This document shows, in pieces, positions 18,491 through 27,967 of a stretch of DNA of 64,000 nt; the stretch's first letter is position 1, and each line of letters begins with the position of its first letter. The DNA comes from JBDKVA01 sp039679375 (lineage in GTDB: Bacteria; Bacillota; Clostridia; Acetivibrionales; DTU013). The notes under the pieces are model-generated. The model had not been told where the DNA came from. It saw only the letters and a list, made by a program, of their open reading frames with translations, and did not search any database. Made by a program: the position numbers and the translations under genes. Location of the stretch: NCBI GenBank assembly GCA_039679375.1, contig JBDKVA010000176.1, positions 1 through 64,000 on the forward strand. The letters are read 5' to 3'.

Positions 18491-20116
18491 CTACTTATTC
18501 TGGTCATAATATATTTGTATTTCTTCACCTATAGGAGAAAGCTCCTTGACTAACTGGTCCGCTTCTTTTTGGTAATCAGCATCAGATATCTTTGAAGTGA
18601 TGTATTTGACCGCAAGTGATATCTGATCCGGACGATACTTACTATTTAAGGCATTTCCCGAAGGACTTTTCTCAAAAAACTCAAGCGGACTATGGCCGAT
18701 GACAGTCAGTTGCTGTGCTGCAATTTTCTTATCATTTTCCCATGAATTAAAATATTTCGTCTTTAATTCCGCGTTATCGCCAAATTTGGCTCCCCAGGAG
18801 GCTACAGTAATATCCCGGGCTTCATCTGTATGATAATCATATGCAAACCGGAACACCGCCCTGATAGTATATGTTTTTGCGCTTTCTTCATCATTTACTA
18901 CCTTTTTTCCATTCTCGACTTTATATTCAATCCCCTCTCTGCCATAAGTCAAAAATTGCAGATAATCCTCTGAGCACATTACCTCAAGCGCTTTGACCGC
19001 AGCGTCAATATTTTTCGATTTTGCTGAAATACCTAGACCATATGTACCAAGCCGATTTTCCGAGTTAAGCGTAAGCTTGGGATCAATGCTGGTTGCTGCT
19101 ACGGTGGGTGCGCAGGCATGGAAAAGCACTTTATTCTCTGTGGAATAGTAATAGGCTGTATTAAGAGGGTTCATTCCGTACAAATTACCCATCCATAATG
19201 TCATCTGGCGCTGAAGATATCCGTTAAGCCAATCTTCTACCTTGTTTGTAGCAAACTGTTTGTCGATAACGCCTGCCTGATATAATTTCTTATAATATTC
19301 AAGCGCCTCTTTCATCTGCGGAAGGGCCCATACGCAGGTAACCTTTCCATCAATGACCTTGAACGGGTCCACGCTGACAAAATCCACGCCGAACGATTGC
19401 AGGAACTGGTTCATGTAAGTAAGTCCATCAAATGAAGTCATTGGCGTTGAATCAGGATATTTCAGCTTTACCGCCTTCAGGCAATCGAACCACTCATCAA
19501 GTGTTGAAGGAACCTTTCCGTAACACTCTTCCACAAGGTCGAGCCTTATGTTCCACATTAGAGGATTTGAATCAAATTTTCTGGATGCTTTTATCATATA
19601 GATTTTCCCGTCTTTTGCTCTCATAACATCATATAAATCCGATGTATGAAATGCGGAGAGCATTTCCGAGTTCTTTATATAATCGTCCATTGCAACCAGT
19701 AGGCCATCTTGAGGTTTTGGTACATCCGATACCAAACCGAAAACAATATCGGGTAGGTCGGCGGATGCTATAAGGATTCTGAACTTATCTTTAGAATCAC
19801 TAACGCTGCCGCTTGACATGGTTATATTCATTTTTACATTTGCCTTTTGATTTATATAGTCAATCCATGGATTATTATTGATATCCGTGCCATCAGGTAA
19901 TGTCCAGCCGGTATTTGTCATAAACATGCTGATATTTACAGGCTCCGCTGCTGTCGTAGGCGCCTGGATATTCTGCTGTGCGGCCGCTGTAGTGGCCGCT
20001 GTAGTATCCGCAGTTGTTTGATCGGCCTGTTTATTAGTTGAACAACCAAACGTGAATGAAATAATTAAAAAACACAAAACAAGAAAACCGAATTTTTTAC
20101 CAGCAAAGATTTTCAT
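18491..20116 (-). CDS. Oligosaccharide-binding lipoprotein, LplA type (operon 2)
   Basis: Extracellular solute-binding lipoprotein of 541 residues with a signal peptide ending in FTFGC and an Ala/Thr-rich linker, then the mature domain (DINNNPWIDYINQKANV, DLPDIVFG, STPMTSFDGLTYMNQFLQSF). The similarity to the operon 1 lipoprotein extends to the C-terminal YITSKISDADYxKE and PIGEEIQ. The ATG at 20116 has AGGAGG with 7 bases spacing; an earlier in-frame start at 20143 lacks one. It is the first transport gene of operon 2, between its AraC-type regulator and permeases. Confidence 0.92.
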   Translation of the reverse strand: MKIFAGKKFGFLVLCFLIISFTFGCSTNKQADQTTADTTAATTAAAQQNIQAPTTAAEPVNISMFMTNTGWTLPDGTDINNNPWIDYINQKANVKMNITMSSGSVSDSKDKFRILIASADLPDIVFGLVSDVPKPQDGLLVAMDDYIKNSEMLSAFHTSDLYDVMRAKDGKIYMIKASRKFDSNPLMWNIRLDLVEECYGKVPSTLDEWFDCLKAVKLKYPDSTPMTSFDGLTYMNQFLQSFGVDFVSVDPFKVIDGKVTCVWALPQMKEALEYYKKLYQAGVIDKQFATNKVEDWLNGYLQRQMTLWMGNLYGMNPLNTAYYYSTENKVLFHACAPTVAATSIDPKLTLNSENRLGTYGLGISAKSKNIDAAVKALEVMCSEDYLQFLTYGREGIEYKVENGKKVVNDEESAKTYTIRAVFRFAYDYHTDEARDITVASWGAKFGDNAELKTKYFNSWENDKKIAAQQLTVIGHSPLEFFEKSPSGNALNSKYRPDQISLAVKYITSKISDADYQKEADQLVKELSPIGEEIQIYYDQNK

Positions 20117-20300
20117 GATTAAACCTCCTTTTTTATTACACAAATTTAATTTTTAGTTCTAAACAATCTGGTATTCAAGAATATGACGTCAATTTTCTTG
20201 AGACTAATGTATCAAAATCTTCCTTTAAGAACAATGCTAAATAGTTATAATAATATTAAATTAGTTTCTTTTTATATGTTTGAATAGTCATCCGATGGTG

Positions 20301-22703
20301 CTATATTAAAGTTGTATTATAGTCCGCTGTATAATCAGAATGCAGCTGCAGTTTATTGTCTTTATTGTATAAAGATCTGTATTGTTTTGGCGTCGAACCG
20401 AATTTACATTTGAATAATTTAATGAAATAAGGGGTTGTGGTATATCCCAGCATATAAGCTATTTCATCAACCTTCTTGCCGGTACAGATCAAAAGCTCCC
20501 TGGCCTTTTGCATTTTTATATCCAATATATAATCCATAAAATAATATCCGGTCTCTTCCTTGAAAATCCTGCTAAGATACGTATGACTTATAAATAGAGA
20601 ATTCGCAATGGATTTGAGGGAGATATCCTCGCTTGAGATCCTGTTTTCTATATACCGTTTCACCTTATCAATAATTTCGCTATTTCTTTGGGAATGTTTG
20701 CTGAGAATAAGGCTGATAGCTGTATCAAGCAATGAAGACGCCCATTTCTCAAATTTTTCTATATCCATAATCTCTTTGAAACTGGAATACAGGTCTTTAT
20801 CATCCAACCCGTTGGATATTTCAATATGCATGTTTATGAAGCTCTCCATCTGGAATACTATTAAAGACAATACCTTTTTGACCTGTTCTATCGGTATGGG
20901 ATTCTTTTGTATATTCCCGCATATTTCCCCTATGAGTGAAATGGATTTTTCAGCGTTATATGATGCCATCGCCTGTTCCAGCAATTCCAGGTCGGATTCG
21001 AACCGGGTGGGTTCTATTTTTTTTAGTGATATTTCCGATGAAAGAAGAAGAGCTTTTTGAGGATATAAGTAATGATAATCTATATTCTGAAATGATTCTC
21101 TAAAAGAATCCGCCAGGTTGATCCACCCATGGACCACGGAACCGGTGCTGCAATATATACATACCCTATATTTTTCGTTCAATTTACTAATCAGTTTCTT
21201 TATCAAAACCACATTATCGTCATTATTATGTTCAAAATTCATGATACTGATTATATTATCGTCTTTTATAGTTGTAATTATAATAATTCCCATATTTATA
21301 AAAAATGAATTCAAATCATTGATAATAGATACCTCCAAGTATTCCAATTCCTGAAGGTTCATTTTGCCTTTCAGGTATGGCCATCTTATCTCAAGTGCCT
21401 GAAAATATTGATAAGGGAAAGTAAGTCCAAGAAAGTCAAGCTTCTTTTCTATTTTTTCTTTATTTTGATGTGATTCTATAAAATATAAAATCAATTCATG
21501 GATAATTAGCGGATATGTTTCAATTATCCTCTTCTTCTGGTTATTAACAATATTATTATAATTGTTCAATGTCGATATGATAAAGTCGCACTCCCTATTA
21601 TCATAAACAATATTTGAAACATCATAACTTCTGCAGATACTAACAAGATGAGCAAGCGGCTTATATGTCTTGAAAGCTGACAATACTGCCAGAATCACGC
21701 CAAAAAGGAATACAGCAGAAGCAAGTATTATTGTGATATACAGCAGAAAATTATAGCTATTCATAAAAGTATTTATAGGGTTGATTGTCACAAACCTCCA
21801 TCCATTATTTTTAGAAGTTATATACGAAGCAATATATGATATTCCTTTATATTTAAATTCGATAAAACCTGTAGGGGATCTAAAATCTGCCAATTTACCG
21901 ATCTTTTCACTGTTTGTGAAATAATCGATCAGTGTATTGTCAAACGGCGGTCTGATAATTAGTCCATTTTCATCCAATATAAAATTGTTTTCAAAACCCA
22001 CAGGCGATGAATTACTTATTGTATTTAGCAGCATTTCAGTTGATATCGAGATTGCCACACATCCCGACCATGCCGAATTCAAACTTGCAGAATTGATTTT
22101 CCTGACATATATCATGAGATTGCTTTCATTCTTTGAGCTACTTTGAGAAGGCGGTTTCGGCACATTAGGAGAATATACCCACTTTTGGCTAATGTTTTCC
22201 TTGTAAACTCTTGATATTGTTTCTGTATCAGGCAGCTCATAACGCAAGACAGAATCCGGACATCGCATCCCATTTGTGCTGATAAACATATTGTTTCTTT
22301 CATAATATAAAGTTATTATATCAATTAAAGGATTGACATATTTAATTGCATCAAGCTTCGCATATACCTTCAAAACATTGTCAAGATTGTTATCATAATC
22401 ATGGATGGAAAAATATAAAAGCTCATCGCTCTTCAGCATATCATTGGTAATGACCATGGAAATATTTTCAATATTGCCGAATAGGAGGCTGTCGATCGTC
22501 TTGCTGTAATTATCAAGGATGGCCATATTTGAATTGACTACCTGTTTTTTGACATTTTTGAAGGATATATTGTAAAAGAACAAACTCATGATCATAATGC
22601 AAAAGAAAATGATAATGATATAGAACATCACGATTTTTTTAAAAAACATACCTCTCATGATATTTTTAGTATTATTGCAATAATCATGAAATGCTTTTTT
22701 CAA
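20301..22703 (-). CDS. Membrane-bound AraC-family regulator (operon 2)
   Basis: Sensor-regulator of 800 residues, paralogue of the one at 14097-16502. It has a membrane segment near residues 20-45, an extracellular sensor region, a second segment near residues 320-345 and a C-terminal AraC DNA-binding domain (SLKSIANSLFISHTYLSRIFKEE, DEIAYMLGYTTTPYFIKLFK). The start is a TTG preceded by AAAGAGG at 9 bases. Here the regulator gene comes before the binding protein, whereas in operon 1 it comes last, so the two operons are not simple inverted copies. It likely activates genes 18491-20116 onward. Confidence 0.86.
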   Translation of the reverse strand: MKKAFHDYCNNTKNIMRGMFFKKIVMFYIIIIFFCIMIMSLFFYNISFKNVKKQVVNSNMAILDNYSKTIDSLLFGNIENISMVITNDMLKSDELLYFSIHDYDNNLDNVLKVYAKLDAIKYVNPLIDIITLYYERNNMFISTNGMRCPDSVLRYELPDTETISRVYKENISQKWVYSPNVPKPPSQSSSKNESNLMIYVRKINSASLNSAWSGCVAISISTEMLLNTISNSSPVGFENNFILDENGLIIRPPFDNTLIDYFTNSEKIGKLADFRSPTGFIEFKYKGISYIASYITSKNNGWRFVTINPINTFMNSYNFLLYITIILASAVFLFGVILAVLSAFKTYKPLAHLVSICRSYDVSNIVYDNRECDFIISTLNNYNNIVNNQKKRIIETYPLIIHELILYFIESHQNKEKIEKKLDFLGLTFPYQYFQALEIRWPYLKGKMNLQELEYLEVSIINDLNSFFINMGIIIITTIKDDNIISIMNFEHNNDDNVVLIKKLISKLNEKYRVCIYCSTGSVVHGWINLADSFRESFQNIDYHYLYPQKALLLSSEISLKKIEPTRFESDLELLEQAMASYNAEKSISLIGEICGNIQKNPIPIEQVKKVLSLIVFQMESFINMHIEISNGLDDKDLYSSFKEIMDIEKFEKWASSLLDTAISLILSKHSQRNSEIIDKVKRYIENRISSEDISLKSIANSLFISHTYLSRIFKEETGYYFMDYILDIKMQKARELLICTGKKVDEIAYMLGYTTTPYFIKLFKCKFGSTPKQYRSLYNKDNKLQLHSDYTADYNTTLI

Positions 22704-22744
22704 ATTCGTCAGCCTCTTTCCTTACATTAAGGTATTAAGAAAAA

Positions 22745-22775
22745 TTTTCTTGCTTTTCTTGCAATTTCGCGGCTA
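22745..22775 (-). repeat. Intergenic TAGTAA repeat, copy 6 (short, internally deleted)
   Basis: On the minus strand TAGCCGCGAAATTGCAAG followed by AAAAGCAAGAAAA matches the left part of the repeat after loss of TAACTTATTG. Its TAG is the stop codon of the transglutaminase-like gene. Confidence 0.6.
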
Positions 22776-23909
22776 CGGCTCAAATAACACTGTCGCACCT
22801 GCAGAAGGCCCTGCAATATTCATGGTATTCACCGCACGCGCCATAATTTTATTCACCCCTTCCTCGAGTTCCCATCGAACAATACCGGCACAGCATTTCC
22901 AATCTGAATCTCTGTTTTTCCTTATCTCATAATGGTCAAAATTAGGCATGCTGTTTTCCAGCGCGACAGCAAGCGTGGGAGAGCTTATCTTTTGTTCAAG
23001 CAGCTTCAGGCGAACAGCAACCTCGTTGACCGACCAGTTGAATGTACGGATATCGTCCGTCCACAGATCCGATTCAAAATACTCTTCGCCGTTATAGACA
23101 AGCATGGGGGTTACCGACTTGGGAGCAAAACTCAATATTTCCGGTTTTGCGTCCCGGTTTGAAAATACATCATGCCTGCTGTTGGCAATGACGATTGCAT
23201 AATAATCAATAACCCGGTTCCTCATAAAGATCTCTTCCATTTTTTTCGCATCCGCGGGGGTCATATCTGTTCCCGGTATCCTGCCTCCGTCTCCCGTTTC
23301 TGTCATCATTGGAGGCCGGTAATCCCCAAAAATCATTTTTACATGGTTTCCTCCATCTTTATGGGATTCAACGCATATTTCAGAAATGGACAAAGGGATT
23401 CCGTCCTTCTCATAATACGAGTTTGTGTCGCAATCCATCATAATCCATTTTATGTACTCATTAGACCACACCTCGGCTATTTCATGTCCCACATTATTTC
23501 TGTGTTCGACCGGAAATTCATGATTGGTCATCCTCGCTCCCACAAGCCTTGCCGGATAGCCAAGCGCCTCACAGCATTGAATAAAAACCTTCGCATGATA
23601 GAGGCAATGAAAAAGAATCCCGTTCTCGACCTGAGCCAGAATTTCAAGAGCGTTAACAGGCTTTTCTTTCAAGCAGTTGAAGCTCCAGCCATGCTGTCTC
23701 ATCTGTCTTTTAACCCATTCCTTAAGCATCAGAAATTTCTCAAACTCAGTTTTTGCCCCCGCTACAACGCTGTCCAATCGGTACTTTTCACGAAGCTTTA
23801 TCGAAAGCGGGTGAAAAGGATCCTCATATTCAGTCCCGAAGGGCGCTTTATTAAGGTACCATGGTCCGCCGTCTATAATCCGGAGCTTTTTAGGATATTC
23901 CTTATGCAT
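22773..23909 (-). CDS. Transglutaminase-like protein (module 2)
   Basis: A 378-residue protein with a transglutaminase/cysteine-protease core. The Cys is at 102 in GILFHCLYHAKVFIQCCEAL-GYPARLVGAR, the His at 142 in GHEIAEVWSN and the Asp at 159 in WIMMDCD, which matches the usual C-H-D order and spacing of the family. There is no signal peptide or membrane segment. The C-terminal third (about 250-378) is an unrecognised domain. It is the last gene of the module 2 operon, 77 bases after the amidohydrolase gene. Possible roles are amide hydrolysis or acyl transfer on the pathway product. The stop codon lies in a repeat element. Confidence 0.72.
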   Translation of the reverse strand: MHKEYPKKLRIIDGGPWYLNKAPFGTEYEDPFHPLSIKLREKYRLDSVVAGAKTEFEKFLMLKEWVKRQMRQHGWSFNCLKEKPVNALEILAQVENGILFHCLYHAKVFIQCCEALGYPARLVGARMTNHEFPVEHRNNVGHEIAEVWSNEYIKWIMMDCDTNSYYEKDGIPLSISEICVESHKDGGNHVKMIFGDYRPPMMTETGDGGRIPGTDMTPADAKKMEEIFMRNRVIDYYAIVIANSRHDVFSNRDAKPEILSFAPKSVTPMLVYNGEEYFESDLWTDDIRTFNWSVNEVAVRLKLLEQKISSPTLAVALENSMPNFDHYEIRKNRDSDWKCCAGIVRWELEEGVNKIMARAVNTMNIAGPSAGATVLFEP

Positions 23910-23985
23910 TTTATTTTCCCTCCCGGAATTCTTACAAATATATCCTATACTTCAAGAAATCTTGCGGCCTATTCCATTGCCAGCG

Positions 23986-24741
23986 TCACGGAATCATCCG
24001 CAACGCATTTTCATAAAACAGCTTTCTTCGTTTTTCATCACTCATGTTAACATAATTCCACATGTCCAATCTGTATATAAGGCAAGCCCTGCTGCTGCTA
24101 AAACCAAAATCCGAACCAAACATAATCTTGTCGCTGCTGACATTGTCAACAATCTTTTGAAGCTGGAATATCGATGGGCCGCACAGGCATAGATATATGT
24201 TTTTCAATCTGTTCGCTGCTGTTATTGCGTTATCGTACATCTCAATCAGGCCGGAATGCCCCAGAATAATTGCAGCTTCGGGATAACGCTCTGCAAGGTT
24301 CGCCACCTGAAGTGTGGACGCATACGGCGGCGTTCCGTCATGAAACAGGATCGGGATATTATACCGGATACACATTTCAGTAATATCGTTTACCGCTGCA
24401 AGAGAGATTGGAAAGGACTGCAGCCAGGGATGAAGCTTTAACCCTTTAAAGCCGTAATCCTCAACGCACCTTTTGACCTCGTCAAGCGTCTTCTTTCCGT
24501 AATTGGGGTTCACGGTAAAAAAACCGGTTAGCCTATCTTCAAAACCGCGGCAGAAATGATACAGCGATTTGTTACACGCCTCATATTCTCCGTTGGCATA
24601 AAGCCCGCTTGCAGGACTGACCCAAATGCGTGAAACCTGGTTCTCATCCATAGCCTTTAGAATTTTTTCCCGGCTCAATCCAGGCGGGTCGCCGGCTCTG
24701 AACATCCCATCCGACATATGCGTATGCGTATCAATGATCAT
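23986..24741 (-). CDS. Amidohydrolase-2 family TIM-barrel hydrolase, catalytic member of pair 2
   Basis: Metal-dependent hydrolase fold of 251 residues with every expected motif: HTH at residues 6-8 (IIDTHTH), GLKLHPWLQ, ILFHDGTP, IILGHSGL and IMFGSDFG. The ATG overlaps the stop of the preceding partner gene by four bases (ATGA), so the two are translated together. By analogy with sugar-pathway relatives a lactonase or a related hydrolase is likely. Confidence 0.88.
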   Translation of the reverse strand: MIIDTHTHMSDGMFRAGDPPGLSREKILKAMDENQVSRIWVSPASGLYANGEYEACNKSLYHFCRGFEDRLTGFFTVNPNYGKKTLDEVKRCVEDYGFKGLKLHPWLQSFPISLAAVNDITEMCIRYNIPILFHDGTPPYASTLQVANLAERYPEAAIILGHSGLIEMYDNAITAANRLKNIYLCLCGPSIFQLQKIVDNVSSDKIMFGSDFGFSSSRACLIYRLDMWNYVNMSDEKRRKLFYENALRMIP

Positions 24742-25466
24742 TGATCATCACCTGCCAGCTTCTTTATATTCAGATAGCACAGCTTAAGCAGATCATCTCC
24801 GGAAAGGCCTAAATCGAGTATTTTTTTCAGTTCGTGGGTCTGATGGGATCGCGGCATATTTGAGCCGAATATTACCCTATCTATTCCCGCCGCGTCAATC
24901 AAGCCCATAATGCCAAGGTTGTGCGATGTTTCAAGGTATATATTCCTCACGCCTTTCACAGAATACGCAACATCTGTCCAAAAATCCGTGTTGCCCGAAT
25001 GCCCCATAATAAAGTTTACCTTTGGAAATTCCAGCGCCAGCTCCCTTAACTGAAAAGGCTCGGAATTTATTAGTGTTCCGGTATGAAAATATACCGGTAT
25101 CCGGTATTCCTCCGCAACCCTGATAAGCGGTTTCACCAGGCTGCTGTTAAGCAGGAACCCCTGAAGCTTCGGGTTTAGCTTTAACCCCTTCAGACCTTTT
25201 TCAAGGTATTTTTTTAACATGTCGGCGCTTTTTTGCATATACCAGGGATTTACCGCCGCAAAGCCTATAAACCTGTCTTCGTATTTTTTTACCTGCTGCA
25301 ATATATACTCGTTGCCTTCTTCATTATATACCGCGATATATTGTTCAATCGGGCAGACAACAGCCTTTTCTACATGGTTTTTGTCCATAATGCTTATCAG
25401 TGTTTCAGGCTGAAGCTCTTTTTCGAAGCCTTTGCCCAAATGACAGTGAGCATCGATCACCATCAT
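24738..25466 (-). CDS. Amidohydrolase-2 family protein with altered catalytic Asp, partner of pair 2
   Basis: TIM-barrel amidohydrolase of 242 residues. Most of the metal site is present: HCH at residues 6-8 (VIDAHCHLG), GLKLNP, YFHTG and IMGHSGN. However, the final Asp of the GSD motif is Asn (VIFGSNMP), and the KxHP histidine is Asn (KLNP). I chose the ATG at 25466 because AGGTGG lies 6 bases upstream; an ATG at 25499 has none. It may be inactive, have changed chemistry, or support its intact neighbour at 23986-24741. Confidence 0.85.
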   Translation of the reverse strand: MMVIDAHCHLGKGFEKELQPETLISIMDKNHVEKAVVCPIEQYIAVYNEEGNEYILQQVKKYEDRFIGFAAVNPWYMQKSADMLKKYLEKGLKGLKLNPKLQGFLLNSSLVKPLIRVAEEYRIPVYFHTGTLINSEPFQLRELALEFPKVNFIMGHSGNTDFWTDVAYSVKGVRNIYLETSHNLGIMGLIDAAGIDRVIFGSNMPRSHQTHELKKILDLGLSGDDLLKLCYLNIKKLAGDDQ

Positions 25467-25508
25467 TGCTATCCACCTCATTTCCACAGCTTTTGTCATT
25501 TCAAACGT

Positions 25509-26657
25509 CTATATCTTAATCTCCCACAAATATCCGCTCCGGTGCGGTATATCATTCTCGCCTGCGTACAATACATTGTCATCCGTCATTACAACATGGT
25601 GTATCTGCCAGCATGGTTCTCCATCCTGGTCAGTTATTTTCCCTTGAAGCTCATAGCTTGTGTTCCTGAAATCAAATTTCAGCAGTTCACAGCTGCCATC
25701 TCTGCCTGTAACACCATACGCGCAGCCATCGGATCCGACGGCTAATGAAGACAGGCGTGACCGACGGCTCTTTATTGGCGTGAAAAGATAGGTTATTTCA
25801 TTTGTGCGGGTATTTATTCTGTAAAGCGAGCCATTTGCCGCGCTGGCATAGATAAATCCGTCTCCCAGATTAAAAAAGGCTTCGGGCTTTTCATATCCGA
25901 ATGATCCGTCCGCTTTAGGCAATCCAAACTGGAGGAATTCGATCCTGTCGCTTCCGGCTGCGATTTTAAACAATCTGCTTGCATTTTCGCCGACATCATG
26001 GGACCATGCCCGGGTAATCCTCCATGTGCCCCACAATGTTTTATTATCGTCCAACGCACAGCATTCGCCCTGCGCCATCCCCGCGATGCCCGAGCCAATC
26101 AGGCCCAAATTGGTTACTTCGCCGTTTTTAAGATTATACCTTAGTATATATTCCGGCGCAAAAGTCATGCAATAAATGTAATCATTATCCTCATCAAGAG
26201 TAATGTTCTGGACATATGTGTGCGGAACAGGGATACATAACTTTTCCCACCGCCCGATTTTCGGATCAAATTTACAGATGGCACCGCCCGGAGCATCAAA
26301 ATAATGGTCAACACAATGTAAAAGGGCAACCGCGGTATAGTAGCAACCATCCTTTTCCCTTTTTACAAATGATCGATGAAATTTTGCATCCCATCGGTTT
26401 GCCACTTTGGAAAAGCCCGTATCAATAAACCTATCCGTTTTCCTGTCATAAGCCTTTGTGATATCCGCGTCAAAGGAGGTTATCCCTGCGTGCACCATAT
26501 CTGTGCACTTATCCCACATCAGGCAGTCAAAGCTTATGCAGCCTTTTTTCCAGGCTGCAGCCTTTATAAAATCATCATAATTCCACCCATAATGGACTTC
26601 TTCATCCCATTGGGTTCCATATTTATAATCCAACAGCTTTAATGCCTTAACTTTCAT
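25509..26657 (-). CDS. Beta-propeller protein of the amidohydrolase module (paralogue 2)
   Basis: A 382-residue soluble protein with repeated blade-like segments and the same landmark strings as the module 1 protein: HYGWNYDDFI, NRWDAKFHRSF, ALLHCVDHYFDAPGG, GSGIAGMAQ and the C-terminal ENDIPHRSGYLWE. The conserved polar residues (DAKFHRS, ALLH, GEND) at matching places suggest an active or binding site rather than pure scaffolding. It is 43 bases upstream of the amidohydrolase pair and 19 bases downstream of the DegT aminotransferase gene. Confidence 0.76.
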   Translation of the reverse strand: MKVKALKLLDYKYGTQWDEEVHYGWNYDDFIKAAAWKKGCISFDCLMWDKCTDMVHAGITSFDADITKAYDRKTDRFIDTGFSKVANRWDAKFHRSFVKREKDGCYYTAVALLHCVDHYFDAPGGAICKFDPKIGRWEKLCIPVPHTYVQNITLDEDNDYIYCMTFAPEYILRYNLKNGEVTNLGLIGSGIAGMAQGECCALDDNKTLWGTWRITRAWSHDVGENASRLFKIAAGSDRIEFLQFGLPKADGSFGYEKPEAFFNLGDGFIYASAANGSLYRINTRTNEITYLFTPIKSRRSRLSSLAVGSDGCAYGVTGRDGSCELLKFDFRNTSYELQGKITDQDGEPCWQIHHVVMTDDNVLYAGENDIPHRSGYLWEIKI

Positions 26658-26675
26658 TTGAATGCACCCTTTCTG

Positions 26676-27830
26676 CTATCTTTTCAAGGCATTGATCGTT
26701 GCATTGACAGCCCATGCAATGTATTTGTAGTCTTCCTCCGACATATGAGCGAATACCGGAATCTGGAATAACTGACGGCAAACCCGCGCTGCAATAGGCG
26801 TATTATCTCCGTTATAACCCTTGTCTTTAAAAATCTTCCATTCGTATACAGGCTTGTAGTGAAAGGCAATACCAACTGTATATTCTTCTTTTATTATTTT
26901 GAAGAATTCTTTGGGATTAATCCCTGTCTTTTCATCGTCAATCAGGTAAGTGTTCAAATGACAAGCACTATAATCTCCCTCGGGAATTACCGGACAAATG
27001 ATTTCCGGAATGTCTTTTAGATAATTATTCAGCCAGTACATGCCCTGGTTTCTGAGGGCATTATTGCGATCAAGCTTATTTAGCTGCAAAATTCCGGCGG
27101 CTGACTGTACTTTTGTCATTCTAAAATTGGAACCAAGCTGCATAACATCATCCACAGGACCATACTGGAATCCAAAGGACTTAATCCGTTCAAGTACCTT
27201 GTGATATTCCTCATTGTTAGTAGTAATTGCTCCCCCCTCACCCAGTGTTGTCATATTTTTATTTGTCTGGAAGCTATATATTGTCATATCACCAAAGCCG
27301 CCTACAGGCTGACCCTTATATTTTGTACCGGTTGCATGCGCCGCATCGTAAACGATCTTTACGCCGTATTTTTTTGAAAGGGCATCAAAGCCTTCAATAT
27401 CACAGGGTATCCCTCCAAAATGTACCGGAATGACCGCTTTTGTCTTAGCCGTTATCTTCTTTTCGACATCCTTGGGGTCCAGGTTGTATGTAACCGGATC
27501 AATGTCTGCGAAAACAACCTTTGCGCCGCGAAGCATAGCACAGGTTGCCGAGCATACAAAGGTAAGCGGAGTAGTGATTACTTCATCTCCCTCTTTGATA
27601 CCCAAAGCCCACATGGCCAGATCAAGCCCCGTACCGGCGGCATTAACGGCGCTGGCAAATTTCGCCCCCTCATGGGCAGCAAATAACCTTTGAAATTCTG
27701 GTTCCTCAGGCAATCTAAAAAATCCTTTTGGGCTATGCGCACATTCTGATACCACTTTTGATACTATATCAATATCTTCCTGTTCTATTAAAGCTCCCAT
27801 GGCATACCATGGCAGATTTCTTTTTTCCAT
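26676..27830 (-). CDS. DegT/DnrJ/EryC1/StrS family PLP aminotransferase
   Basis: Sugar aminotransferase of 384 residues (fold type I). The PLP-binding Lys is at 191 in SFQTNKNMTTLGEGG, and Asp162 in YDAAHATG contacts the pyridine nitrogen. The family moves an amino group from glutamate or glutamine onto a keto-sugar or keto-cyclitol. Directly upstream, across a repeat element, is a Gfo/Idh dehydrogenase that could make the keto substrate, the same pairing as in kanosamine (NtdC/NtdA) and aminocyclitol pathways. The ATG has AGGGGAT upstream. Whether it makes or breaks down an aminosugar cannot be told from sequence. Confidence 0.92.
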   Translation of the reverse strand: MEKRNLPWYAMGALIEQEDIDIVSKVVSECAHSPKGFFRLPEEPEFQRLFAAHEGAKFASAVNAAGTGLDLAMWALGIKEGDEVITTPLTFVCSATCAMLRGAKVVFADIDPVTYNLDPKDVEKKITAKTKAVIPVHFGGIPCDIEGFDALSKKYGVKIVYDAAHATGTKYKGQPVGGFGDMTIYSFQTNKNMTTLGEGGAITTNNEEYHKVLERIKSFGFQYGPVDDVMQLGSNFRMTKVQSAAGILQLNKLDRNNALRNQGMYWLNNYLKDIPEIICPVIPEGDYSACHLNTYLIDDEKTGINPKEFFKIIKEEYTVGIAFHYKPVYEWKIFKDKGYNGDNTPIAARVCRQLFQIPVFAHMSEEDYKYIAWAVNATINALKR

Positions 27831-27864
27831 TTTAACATCCCCTTTTCCTGATTTTAATCTAATG

Positions 27865-27967
27865 CCATATGCGGGCTGCCGCCCACAACCCAGTGAATGT
27901 ACTTATTGCCGCGAATGTGAAATTATTTTCTTGTTTTTTATTGTAGTTTCGTGGCAATAAGTTACTA
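27865..27967 (-). repeat. Intergenic TAGTAA repeat, copy 3 (full)
   Basis: Full-length copy between the Gfo/Idh and DegT genes of module 2, in the same orientation as the genes. Inverted arms ACTTATTGCCRCGAA / TTCGCGGCAATAAGT are nearly perfect, followed by the GGGC/GCCC hairpin. Its first TAG (27967-27965) is the stop codon of the Gfo/Idh gene. Confidence 0.87.
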
